Below are positions 55,810 to 64,000 of a DNA stretch of 64,000 nucleotides, in pieces. The notes beneath the pieces are model-generated. The model ran no database searches. It was not told the DNA's origin and was given only the letters and a program-made list of their open reading frames with translations. The DNA is taken from assembly GCA_022009755.1 (NCBI GenBank), contig CP091722.1, positions 1,806,001 to 1,870,000 of the forward strand. The letters are read 5' to 3'. The DNA is from Oscillospiraceae bacterium. Its GTDB lineage: Bacteria > Bacillota > Clostridia > Christensenellales > QALW01. Each line of letters starts with the position of its first letter. The first letter of the stretch is position 1. The position numbers were made by a program, and so were the translations under genes.

Positions 55810-58493
55810 ATGAAGTATTATTTATCCGATGTTGCCGATACCTTGAAGGAGCTGGATGCCGCAGAGGAAGGCCTTACGGGCGCTCAGGCAGGTGAGAGGC
55901 TGGCAAATACGGCCCCAACAGGCTTGTTCAGGCCAAAAAGAAACCGCTTATAAGAAGGCTGCTGGAGCAGCTTGCCGACCCTATGACCCTTATACTCATA
56001 GCGGCGGCGATAGTATCCGGCATAACCACCCTGCTTGAGCATGAGTTCCCCACGGATGTGATAATCATCATGGCGGTGGTTATAATAAATGCCGTGCTGG
56101 GCGTATATCAGGAGGGCAAGGCGGAAAAGGCGATAGAGGCGCTTCAGGCGCTGTCCGCCGCCACCAGCAAGGTATTAAGGGACGGCCGGGTGGAGGTTAT
56201 TAAAAGCGAGGAGCTGGTTCCGGGGGATATTATAGTGCTGGAGGCAGGGGACGCAGTGCCCGCCGATGCGCGCCTGACGGAGTGCGCCAGCCTTAAGACC
56301 GAGGAATCCGCCCTTACCGGGGAATCCCTGCCGGTAAACAAAACGGCGGATAAGCTGGAGAGCGTAAGCGGCGATGTTACCTTAGGCGACAGGCGGAACA
56401 TGGTGTATATGGGCAGCGCCTGCGTGTACGGCCGCGGCAAGGCGGTTGTGTGCGCAACCGGCATGGACACTGAAATGGGCAAGATAGCCGGGGCCATTGC
56501 CTCGGCGGGCGAGGGGCAGACGCCGCTGCAGAAGCGGCTGGCGCAGCTGAGCCGGGTGCTTTCCTATGCCGTAATAGGCATATGCATTTTCATTTTCCTT
56601 TTCGGAATAGCAAGAGAATATGCGGTGGGGCATCACCCGGACGCAAAATTCTTCCTTGATACCTTCATGCTGGCGGTGTCATTAGCGGTGGCGGCAATCC
56701 CGGAGGGGCTGGCCGCCGTGGTTACGATAGTGCTGAGCATGGGCGTTACCAAAATGGCAAAGCAAAGCGCCATAATCCGCAGACTTACCGCGGTGGAAAC
56801 CCTTGGCTGCGCGGAAATCATATGCTCTGACAAAACCGGCACCCTTACGCAGAACAAAATGACGGTGACGGAGCATTACGCAGGCGATGAAGGGCTGCTG
56901 GCGCAGGGCATGACCCTTTGCACCGATGTGGCGGTGGCGCCGGACGGAAGCCTTACGGGCGAGCCAACGGAGCTTGCGCTTGTGAATTTTGCAACGGCGC
57001 AGGGCGAGGATAAGCGCGAGCTGGAAAAGCAGCTGCCAAGAGTGGGGGAGGCGCCGTTTGACTCGGTGCGCAAGCGTATGAGCACGGTGCACAAAACCGA
57101 TGAGGGCTATATAATATTTACAAAGGGCGCGCCCGACGAGGTGATAAAGCAGTGCGATACATACCTTGAAACGGTGAGACAAAGCCCATGGACGATGCGG
57201 CGCGCGAGCGCTTTTTGCAGCAGAACAGGGAATATGCCTCCCGGGCGCTGCGGGTGCTGGCGCTGGCGGTGCGGCGCTGCGGGGATATGCCCGGCGATAC
57301 CCCCCCCGGAGGCTCTGGAGCAGGGGCTTACCATGGTGGGACTTGTGGGAATGATAGACCCTGTGCGTCCCGAGGTAAAGGCGGCCATTGAGCGCTGCCG
57401 TCAGGCGGGCATACGGCCGGTGATGATAACGGGCGACCATAAGGATACGGCGGTGGCCATAGCCAAGGAGCTGGGGATAATCACATCGGAGAGTCAGGCT
57501 ATAACGGGCGCGGAGCTGGACCGCATGAGCGATGAGGAATTTTCGCAGCGCGTGGGGCAATACTCCGTATATGCCCGCGTGCAGCCCGAAAACAAGGTGC
57601 GCATAGTAAATGCGTGGAAGGCAAAGGGCTGCATTGTGGCCATGACGGGGGACGGCGTAAACGATGCGCCCTCCATAAAAAGCGCCGATATAGGCGTGGG
57701 CATGGGCATAACCGGCACCGATGTTACAAAGAATGTGGCGGATATGGTGCTTGCGGACGATAACTTTGCAACCATTGTAACCGCGGTGGGCGAGGGACGC
57801 AGAATATATGACAACATCCGCAAGGCAATACAGTTTTTGCTCAGTGCAAACCTTGCCGAGGTGATAAGCATATTTGTTGCCGATGTTCTGGGCTTTACGA
57901 TACTGCGCCCGGTGCATCTTTTGTGGATAAATTTAGTTACGGACTGCCTGCCGGCGGTGGCGCTGGGGCTGGAAAAGAGCGAAAAGGGCGTTATGCACAG
58001 GCCGCCCAGAAAAGCGGGCGACGGTATTTTTGCAGGCGGAATGGGCGCTGATATGATATGGCAGGGCGCGGTTATTGCGCTGCTTACGCTGGCGGCGTAT
58101 TTTGTGGGGCATTTTATGGAGTCCGGACGCCTTGAAATTGCGGAATCTCCGGATGGCATTACCATGGCGTTTTTAACAATGAGCATGTGTGAGATCTTCC
58201 ATTCCTTCAATATGCGCTCGCAAAGGGGCAGCGTTGTGGCAATGAGCTTAAGAGGCAGCCATAACAAATATATATTCGTCTCAATGCTGCTGTCGCTTGC
58301 GGCCACTGCGGCGGTAATATATATTCCCTTCCTTGCATCGGCCTTTGAATTTACCAGCATAAACGCGGCGGAATACTTTACGGCAATGGCGCTGGCCTTT
58401 GCAATAATTCCGATAACGGAGCTTGTAAAGCTGGTGCAGAGAAAATGCGCCGAAAACAGGCTGCAGAAGAATAACGGAAGGAATGAAAAATAA
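55810..58493 (+). CDS. P-type cation ATPase (Ca2+/Mn2+ exporter class) (frameshifted)
   Basis: Start ATG 55810 (AAGGAAGAGAAG upstream). Ca2+-ATPase-like layout: A-domain TGESLPV, phosphorylation site DKTGTLTQNKM, VGMIDPVRPEVKAAI, hinge TGDGVNDAPSIKSADIGVGM, ten membrane helices, PEGLAA in helix 4. Frameshifts near 55910, 57185 and 57305 (a C8 run). The segment between the last two is read in frame 2 (DDAARERFLQQNREYASRAL) and then returns. About 890 residues repaired. A Mn2+ riboswitch upstream suggests a Mn2+ (or Ca2+/Mn2+) exporter, like pneumococcal MgtA and lactococcal YoaB. Confidence 0.88.
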
Positions 58494-58558
58494 GCTGAGG
58501 AGCGCGGCAAAAAAACGGTATGAGCCGCCTCCGGGGGGATGTTTATTATAAAATTCGG

Positions 58559-58590
58559 GCGGGTGTGCATAAAGGCATACCCGCCGTTTT
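58559..58590 (+). terminator. Terminator after the P-type ATPase gene
   Basis: GCGGGTGTGC (58559-58568) pairs with GCATACCCGC (58575-58584), followed by CGTTTT. Confidence 0.75.
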
Positions 58591-58601
58591 AATATTATGT
58601 C

Positions 58602-58807
58602 TGAAAAAAAGAACAAGGCTGTGGGCTAAACCCGCAGCCTTGTCCGAAAGAAAAGATAGGAGATGTATATGTATTCATTACCCGCGTGTGTTCGTATAAG
58701 GGCAGAGCCAAACGAAAAGCACGCAGGGGAATACCGTTTTCGCACAATGCGCGTTTTGCAGGAAAAATTGCGAAAAATACGGCATAAAAGCCGTAACAGC
58801 GCACAGT
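58602..58807 (-). ncRNA. Candidate small RNA with own promoter and terminator
   Basis: The minus strand has TTGCAA (58842-58837), 17 bp, TATAAT (58819-58814), so transcription should begin near 58807. It ends at a strong hairpin CAAGGCTGCGGG/CCCACAGCCTTG (58642-58614) followed by TTCTTTTTTT. The roughly 200-base transcript has internal hairpins such as ACGGC-TTTTAT-GCCGT. A 34-codon ORF (MPYFSQFFLQNAHCAKTVFP...) exists but has no good ribosome binding site. Confidence 0.5.
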
Positions 58808-58813
58808 ATGTGC

Positions 58814-58842
58814 ATTATAGCACCAATATTTTTGTTTTGCAA
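58814..58842 (-). promoter_or_regulatory. Promoter of the candidate small RNA
   Basis: TTGCAA, exactly 17 bp, TATAAT on the minus strand, with no protein gene downstream. Confidence 0.6.
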
Positions 58843-59000
58843 GTCCGGTTATAGCATTTGATTATCATTTGCCGGTCAAGGTCTGCGATTTTATGCGGAA
58901 ATTATCACACGGCACGAAATTTGTCTTTCGGCAGAACGATGCTTGCACATCCGGCGCGGTTTTTCGGGACGGGCGGGAGCAGTACGCCCGGACAAAGGGC

Positions 59001-59029
59001 TTGACATAACCGCCGCAAAATTATAGAAT
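59001..59029 (+). promoter_or_regulatory. glmU promoter
   Basis: TTGACA (59001-59006), 17 bp, TAGAAT (59024-59029), 53 bases before the glmU start. Confidence 0.8.
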
Positions 59030-59081
59030 AGCCTATGACTTTGAAACTTTGAGGAATATATTTCAAGGAGCTGTAATATAT

Positions 59082-60452
59082 ATGGATATAACCTGCGTTA
59101 TACTGGCGGCCGGTCAGGGCACGAGAATGAAAAGCGAGCTTCCCAAGGTGCTGCACAGCGTGTGCGGCAGGGCTTTGGTGGAGCATGTAATAAACGCTTG
59201 CCGCGGCATGGGCGAGCCGGTGGTGATAGTGGGCAACGGCAGCGGGAAGGTTAAGGAGCTGCTGGGGGACAGCGTGCGCTATGCCATGCAGGAAAAGAGG
59301 CTGGGCACGGGTCATGCCGTTATGGAATGCTTCCGTCAGCAGGATATAAACACCGAATACACCCTTGTGTGCGCCGGAGATATGCCCCTTATACAGGCGC
59401 AGACGCTGGAGCGCCTTTGCGGCTGTGCGGCGGGCATGGGTGCGTGCGTGCTTTCGGCAAATATGGACAACCCCTTCGGCTACGGCAGAATACTGCGCAA
59501 CGAGGACGGCACCTTTGCCAAAATAGTGGAGCAAAAGGATGCAACCCCGCAGCAGGCGCTGGTAAAGGAGGTAAACACCTCCGTATATGTTTTCCGCACC
59601 GAGCTGCTTAAAGCGGCGCTTAAGGAGATCACTCCGGCAAACGCGCAGGGAGAGTATTATCTTACGGACTGCCTTGAGATAATCGGTCGCAGGGCGCCCA
59701 TCGCCGTTTACTGCATGGAGGATTCCCGCGAGGCTTTCGGTATAAACGACCGCGTGCAGCTGGCGCAGGCGCAGAAAATAATGCAGCAGGAAATAAACAG
59801 GCGGCATATGCTTGAGGGCGTTACGATAATCGACCCCGAAAACACCTATATAGAGGCCGGGGTGTCCATAGGGCAGGATACCGTTATATATCCCGGAAGC
59901 TATATCGGCACGGGCAGCGTTATAGGTAAAAACTGTGTGCTTAAGGGCGGAAACAGGCTGGAAAAGGCCGTTTTAGGCGATGCAGTTACGGTAAATGCCT
60001 CCGTTTTGCTTTCCTGCAGCGTGGGCAGCGGCACCACCGTGGGGCCGAATGCGTACCTGCGTCCTGGCGCGCAAATAGGCAATAATGCGCGTATAGGTGA
60101 TTTTGTGGAGATAAAAAACGCGCGCATAGGCGACGGCACCAAGGTGAGCCATCTCTCCTATGTAGGGGATGCCGAAGTGGGCAGCGGCTGCAACATCGGC
60201 TGCGGCGCGGTGTTTGTAAATTACGACGGCAAGCATAAGTTCCGCTCGGTTGTGGGAAATAATGTGTTTATTGGGTCCAACGCCAATGTAATAGCGCCGG
60301 TGGAGCTTCAGGACGGGGCGTACATAGCGGCGGGCTCCACCGTTACAAAGGATATTCCAGCAGGGGCGCTGTGTATTGCCCGCAGCAGAGAATATATCAA
60401 GGAAAAATGGGCTCAGGAGCTGCGGGCCTCCTGGGAAAAGGAGAAAAAATAA
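59082..60452 (+). CDS. glmU: Bifunctional UDP-GlcNAc pyrophosphorylase / GlcN-1-P acetyltransferase
   Basis: 456 residues, intact. Makes UDP-GlcNAc for cell-wall synthesis. Start ATG 59082 (MDITCVILAAGQGTRMKSEL), with AAGGAGCTG upstream. N-terminal uridyltransferase with LAAGQGTRMKS and EKRLGTGHAV; C-terminal left-handed beta-helix of hexapeptide repeats (IGTGSVIGKNCVLKGGNRLE) and the acetyltransferase stretch KIKNARIGDGTKVSHLSYVG-like near 60113. First of glmU-pth-mfd; its stop overlaps the pth start (TAATG). Confidence 0.97.
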   Translation: MDITCVILAAGQGTRMKSELPKVLHSVCGRALVEHVINACRGMGEPVVIVGNGSGKVKELLGDSVRYAMQEKRLGTGHAVMECFRQQDINTEYTLVCAGDMPLIQAQTLERLCGCAAGMGACVLSANMDNPFGYGRILRNEDGTFAKIVEQKDATPQQALVKEVNTSVYVFRTELLKAALKEITPANAQGEYYLTDCLEIIGRRAPIAVYCMEDSREAFGINDRVQLAQAQKIMQQEINRRHMLEGVTIIDPENTYIEAGVSIGQDTVIYPGSYIGTGSVIGKNCVLKGGNRLEKAVLGDAVTVNASVLLSCSVGSGTTVGPNAYLRPGAQIGNNARIGDFVEIKNARIGDGTKVSHLSYVGDAEVGSGCNIGCGAVFVNYDGKHKFRSVVGNNVFIGSNANVIAPVELQDGAYIAAGSTVTKDIPAGALCIARSREYIKEKWAQELRASWEKEKK

Positions 60453-61051
60453 TGGCGGCGTTTCCGGGCGGGGGCACAACCTTTGCAGTGATAGGCCTGG
60501 GAAATCCCGGCACGGAGTACAGGGGAACAAGACACAATATGGGCTTTGACGCGGTGGAGATACTGGCGCGAAGGCTGTCGGCATCCCCGTGGAAAAAGCG
60601 CGCAAAGGGGCTGGAGTGCAAGGCGCGCACGGCGCAGGGGACGGTGCTGCTTGTGCAGCCGCAGACCTTTATGAACCTCAGCGGGCAGTGTGTGCAGGAG
60701 GTTATGTCCTTTTATAAGCTGGAGCCCTCGGCGCTGCTCATTATATACGATGATATTGATATAGCTCCGGGCACGGTGCGGGTGCGTCCAAACGGCGGCG
60801 CGGGGACGCACAACGGCATGCGTTCCGTGGTGGAGCTTATAGGCGAGGGCTTCAGCCGCGTGCGCGTGGGCGTGGGAAAGCAGCAGCACGGCGCGCTTGC
60901 GGATTATGTGCTGGGCCGCCCGCAGGGCGAGGAGAGAGCGCTGTTGGACAGGGCTCTTGCGGCGGCGGCGGAGGCGGCCTTATGCGTTATGGAAAAGGGT
61001 ACGGAGCAGGCGATGCAGAGCTTTAACGGCTTTGATGCGAAAAAAATATAA
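60452..61051 (+). CDS. pth: Peptidyl-tRNA hydrolase
   Basis: 199 residues, intact. Frees tRNA from stalled peptidyl-tRNA. Start ATG 60452 overlaps the glmU stop. Motifs GLGNPGTEYRGTRHNMGFDA (active-site His in TRHN), QPQTFMNLSG (Asn/Met loop), and IIYDDIDIAPGTVRVRPNGG with the later HNGMRSV. Normal length. Translationally coupled to glmU; mfd follows after an A-rich spacer. Confidence 0.96.
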   Translation: MAAFPGGGTTFAVIGLGNPGTEYRGTRHNMGFDAVEILARRLSASPWKKRAKGLECKARTAQGTVLLVQPQTFMNLSGQCVQEVMSFYKLEPSALLIIYDDIDIAPGTVRVRPNGGAGTHNGMRSVVELIGEGFSRVRVGVGKQQHGALADYVLGRPQGEERALLDRALAAAAEAALCVMEKGTEQAMQSFNGFDAKKI

Positions 61052-61165
61052 AAAAATCCGCAAAAAAGGCGTATAAAAGGCGCAAAAAACGCACTGAAAA
61101 GCGCAAAAAAACATTATATTTTTTGCAGCGCAAGCGAAGCAGCAAAAAATACAGGCAAAAATACA
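61040..61165 (+). promoter_or_regulatory. A-tract-rich spacer upstream of mfd
   Basis: Repeated A5-A7 runs every 10-14 bases (for example AAAAAAATATAAAAAAATCC, then GCAAAAAAGGCG, GCAAAAAACGC, GCAAAAAAACATT), like the curved region at 39243. No clear terminator between pth and mfd. Confidence 0.45.
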
Positions 61166-61183
61166 GGCAAGAGAAAGGACAAT

Positions 61184-64000
61184 ATGCATAAAATATTTTC
61201 GGCAGCGTTTGAGGCTTCGACCGACATACAAAGGCTGCTTAAAACCGTCCGGGAGGGGGTTACCCCCTGCTCGGTTTTCGGCGTTTCGGACGCTTCAAAG
61301 CCGCTGATGGCGGCGTTGTGTGCCGATAAACGGGTGCTGTATATCACCTCGTCGCCGGAAAAGGCGCAGAAAGCGGCGGCGGATATTGAAAGCTATACCG
61401 GGCGGCGGTGCGTTTATATAGGCGCGCAGGAGCAGCAGCTGGGGGCAAGCTCGCAATCCCATGAGCAGACGCATGCGGTGATATCGGCGCTCAGAGAGGT
61501 GCAAAACGGCGCGTGGGCGGCGGCGGATGCGGCGGCGCTTACGGGCTTTTTTATGCCGCCCGAGGAGTTTGCATCGGCGGTGCTGGTTATAACCAAAGGA
61601 CAGGAGCTGCCGCCCGAAAGGCTGGCGGCAAGCCTTGTGCGCATGGGCTATGTCCGCGCGGAAACGGCGGAGGCGCAGGGGCAGTTTGCGCAGCACGGCG
61701 GGATAACGGATATATTCCCCGTAGGCAGCGATTCCCCCCTGAGGGTGGAATTTTTCGATACGGAAATTGAGTCCCTGAGAGTGATAGACCCCGCGACGCA
61801 GCGTTCAGTGTCAAGGCTGGAAAGCGCGCAGCTGCTGCCGGCGAGGCTTTTTTGCCCCACTCAGCGTCAGGCGGCGGAGGCGGGGGAGGCGATGAAGGCT
61901 TCCGTGCGCGCGGCGGTGCGCAGGCTGGCGGGCACACCGGAGGCTGCTGCGCGCGCCGAGGGCTTTTCGGAGGCGGCGCAAAGCATTGCCCGCGGGGATG
62001 TATCGGCCTTTGAGGACCGTTTTTCCTGCTTTTTGCAGCAGAAAGCCGGCCTGCTTGAGTATTTCGGCAAGGATACGCTGCTTGTGCTGGATGAGCCAAG
62101 AAGGCTGAGGGAGCGCTGCGATAACATTCATTTGGAGTTTTCCGAGGGCTTTAAGGATCTGCTTACCGCCGGCAGGGCGCTGGCGGCGCAGGGGGAGCTG
62201 GTGCGCTCGGGAGAGGCGGTATTTGCCGATATACTGGCCCGGCAGGTGCTGTCCCTTCAGGGCATAACCATGGCGGGAAGGGATATTTCGCCCAAGGCGG
62301 TGTTTACCGTGTCGGGGCGCAATATGCAGTCCTTTCAGAACAAGGTGCAGCTGCTGGCTCAGGAGCTTGCGGGCATGAAGGCGCGCGGATACACGGTTTT
62401 GCTGTGCTGCTCCTCCAAGACCCGCGCCAAGACCCTGCAAAACGATCTTGCGGGGTATTCGGTGCATATAAGCTATACGGAGGATACGGACAGCGCACTG
62501 CCAAAGGGGAGCGCCTGTGCGCTGCCGGTGCGCATAAGCAGCGGCTTTGAATATCCGGAGCTTAAAATTGCCTTTATAAGCGAGGCGGATATATATGCTT
62601 CGCTGCGGCACAGAACGATCAGGCGGGCAAAGCGCAGGGACGGCATAGCCATCGACAGCTTTACCGAGCTTAATGTGGGCGACTATGTTGTGCACGAAAA
62701 CAACGGTATAGGCGTGTATCAGGGGCTGGAAAAGATAGTTACCGACGGCGTGGCGCGGGATTACATAAAAATTGCCTATGCCGGTCAGGACAGGCTGTAT
62801 GTGCCCATCGAGCAGCTCAGGTGCGTGCAGAAATACGTGGGGCCGGGCGAGGATACGGTGCCCAAGCTTTCAAAACTGGGCACAAAGGAATGGCAGAATG
62901 CCAAGGCGCGGGCCAAAAAGAGCATAGAGGACATTGCGGACCAGCTTATAGAGATATACCGCAAGCGGGAAAACGCCAAGGGCTATGCCTTTTCGCCGGA
63001 TACGCCGTGGCAGCGTCAGTTTGAGGACGATTTTCCCTATACGGAGACTGCGGATCAGATAACCTGCATAGACGAGATAAAGGCGGATATGGAGCGGCCC
63101 AGGGTAATGGACAGACTGCTTTGCGGGGATGTGGGCTACGGCAAAACCGAGGTGGCGCTGCGGGCGGCCTTCAAGGCGGTAATGGACGGCAAGCAGGTGG
63201 CTATCCTTGCGCCCACCACTATTTTGGCGCTTCAGCACTATAACACGGTGCTTAACAGAACGGAGCCGTATTCGGTGCGCTGCGAGATGCTTTCGGGCTT
63301 CCGCACGGCGGCGGAAAAAAGCAGGATAAAAAAGCAGCTGCTGGAGGGCAAAATAGATATAATTGTGGGCACTCATGCGTTGCTTGCAAAATCGGTGCAG
63401 TATAAGGATCTGGGACTGCTGATAATAGATGAGGAGCAGCGCTTCGGGGTGAAGCATAAGGAGTACATAAAGCAGCTTAAGACAAATGTTGACGTGCTTA
63501 CCTTGAGCGCAACCCCGATACCGCGCACGCTGCATATGTCCCTTGTGGGGATAAGGGATATGTCGGTGCTGTCCACTCCGCCGCAGGAGCGCTACCCGGT
63601 GCAGACCTATGTGGCGGAATACAACAGCGTTATGATAAGGGAAGCGCTTACGCGCGAGCTTTCCCGCGGGGGGCAGGTGTATGTGGTTTCCAACCGTGTT
63701 CAGGGCATTGAACGGGTGGCACAGGAAATACAGGCGCTTGCGCCCTCGGCGCGCATAGCCGTTGGGCACGGGCAGATGGAGCAGGGCGAACTTGAGCAGG
63801 TGATGCTGGATTTCTATAACGGGCAGTATGATATACTGCTGTGCACCACCATAATAGAGAGCGGACTGGATGTGCCCAATGTAAACACCATGATAGTGCT
63901 GGAGGCGGACAGCTTCGGGCTGTCGCAGCTGTATCAGCTGCGTGGGCGCGTGGGCAGGAGCAACAGGGTGGCATATGCCTATTTTACCTTCCGCAGGGGG
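61184..64000 (+). CDS. mfd: Transcription-repair coupling factor Mfd, partial (runs off window)
   Basis: Open frame from ATG 61184 (AGAAAGGAC upstream) to the window end, 939 codons with no break. Releases stalled RNA polymerase and recruits UvrA. UvrB-like N-terminal region (GGITDIFPVGSDSPLRVEFF), RNAP-interaction domain with LNVGDYVVHENNGIGVYQGL, then the helicase: Walker A GDVGYGKTEVALRAA (from residue 647), Walker B IIDEEQRFGVKHKEYIK, TLSATPIPRTLHMSL, and QLRGRVGRS near the window edge. The C-terminal domain lies outside. Third gene of glmU-pth-mfd. Confidence 0.97.
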   Translation, partial: MHKIFSAAFEASTDIQRLLKTVREGVTPCSVFGVSDASKPLMAALCADKRVLYITSSPEKAQKAAADIESYTGRRCVYIGAQEQQLGASSQSHEQTHAVISALREVQNGAWAAADAAALTGFFMPPEEFASAVLVITKGQELPPERLAASLVRMGYVRAETAEAQGQFAQHGGITDIFPVGSDSPLRVEFFDTEIESLRVIDPATQRSVSRLESAQLLPARLFCPTQRQAAEAGEAMKASVRAAVRRLAGTPEAAARAEGFSEAAQSIARGDVSAFEDRFSCFLQQKAGLLEYFGKDTLLVLDEPRRLRERCDNIHLEFSEGFKDLLTAGRALAAQGELVRSGEAVFADILARQVLSLQGITMAGRDISPKAVFTVSGRNMQSFQNKVQLLAQELAGMKARGYTVLLCCSSKTRAKTLQNDLAGYSVHISYTEDTDSALPKGSACALPVRISSGFEYPELKIAFISEADIYASLRHRTIRRAKRRDGIAIDSFTELNVGDYVVHENNGIGVYQGLEKIVTDGVARDYIKIAYAGQDRLYVPIEQLRCVQKYVGPGEDTVPKLSKLGTKEWQNAKARAKKSIEDIADQLIEIYRKRENAKGYAFSPDTPWQRQFEDDFPYTETADQITCIDEIKADMERPRVMDRLLCGDVGYGKTEVALRAAFKAVMDGKQVAILAPTTILALQHYNTVLNRTEPYSVRCEMLSGFRTAAEKSRIKKQLLEGKIDIIVGTHALLAKSVQYKDLGLLIIDEEQRFGVKHKEYIKQLKTNVDVLTLSATPIPRTLHMSLVGIRDMSVLSTPPQERYPVQTYVAEYNSVMIREALTRELSRGGQVYVVSNRVQGIERVAQEIQALAPSARIAVGHGQMEQGELEQVMLDFYNGQYDILLCTTIIESGLDVPNVNTMIVLEADSFGLSQLYQLRGRVGRSNRVAYAYFTFRRG

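Noticed and set aside
56682..57917. 411-residue minus-strand open frame within the P-type ATPase gene
   Set aside because: Antisense shadow; the plus strand carries all P-type ATPase motifs.
58663..58854. 63-residue plus-strand ORF after AGGAG
   Set aside because: It is antisense to the candidate small RNA, unusually Arg/Tyr-rich, and lacks a promoter.

Overview
The window reads as a stretch of chromosome from a Clostridia-class Bacillota, probably gut-associated. The evidence is Gram-positive promoters and AGGAGG-type ribosome binding sites, a glmU-pth-mfd order, an iscR-nifS-nifU cluster, RNase HIII, MgtE, a BceRS-BceAB-type module, and an integrated Tn1549-like conjugative element. Genus cannot be fixed from sequence alone. 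Host genes look GC-rich; one block of the mobile element (about 32.1-35.3 kb) is clearly AT-rich.

Layout. 1-8.1 kb: start of a lipoprotein (minus strand), three small membrane-anchored proteins, a PepV-type dipeptidase, mgtE behind a leader with an attenuator-like hairpin, then a minus-strand run of phosphoesterase, RdgB and RNase HIII. 8.1-11.1 kb: tRNA-Arg(CCT) followed by a gene-poor accessory patch with duplicated palindromic repeats, a decayed four-helix-bundle (IVP-type) gene, an XRE regulator, and a minus-strand trio resembling a toxin C-terminus with two tandem immunity-like proteins. 11.17-38.69 kb: a complete-looking integrative conjugative element with 11-bp terminal inverted repeats. 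It holds a replication protein, coupling protein, VirB6/PrgI/VirB4-type channel proteins, a DNA methyltransferase, a CHAP cell-wall hydrolase, topoisomerase III, an ArdA-ArdC-YodL anti-restriction fusion, relaxase and MobC, a cargo ABC-transporter block, sigma factor, excisionase and tyrosine integrase. 38.7-64 kb: Nudix hydrolase and ftsH; a Bce-type two-component system with ABC transporter and its operator; two collagen-like surface proteins; iscR-nifS-nifU; rpmE; a MacB-like ABC protein; a Mn2+ (yybP-ykoY) riboswitch in front of a P-type cation ATPase; a candidate small RNA; glmU-pth-mfd (mfd runs off the window).

How it works together. In the element, the T4SS genes build the channel, relaxase and MobC process an oriT, the methyltransferase and the ArdA/ArdC protein would protect incoming DNA, and xis/int move the element. 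Two matching oriT-like loci lie in opposite orientation on either side of the anti-restriction/relaxase block, which is the most unusual feature here. No antibiotic-resistance gene was recognised.

Caution. Many genes, host and element alike, are split by single-base indels, often in short A, G or C runs and often leaving the correct downstream frame intact. Because genes such as ftsH and nifS are hit too, this looks mainly like sequence or assembly error rather than gene decay. Coordinates of broken genes below span the whole inferred gene.
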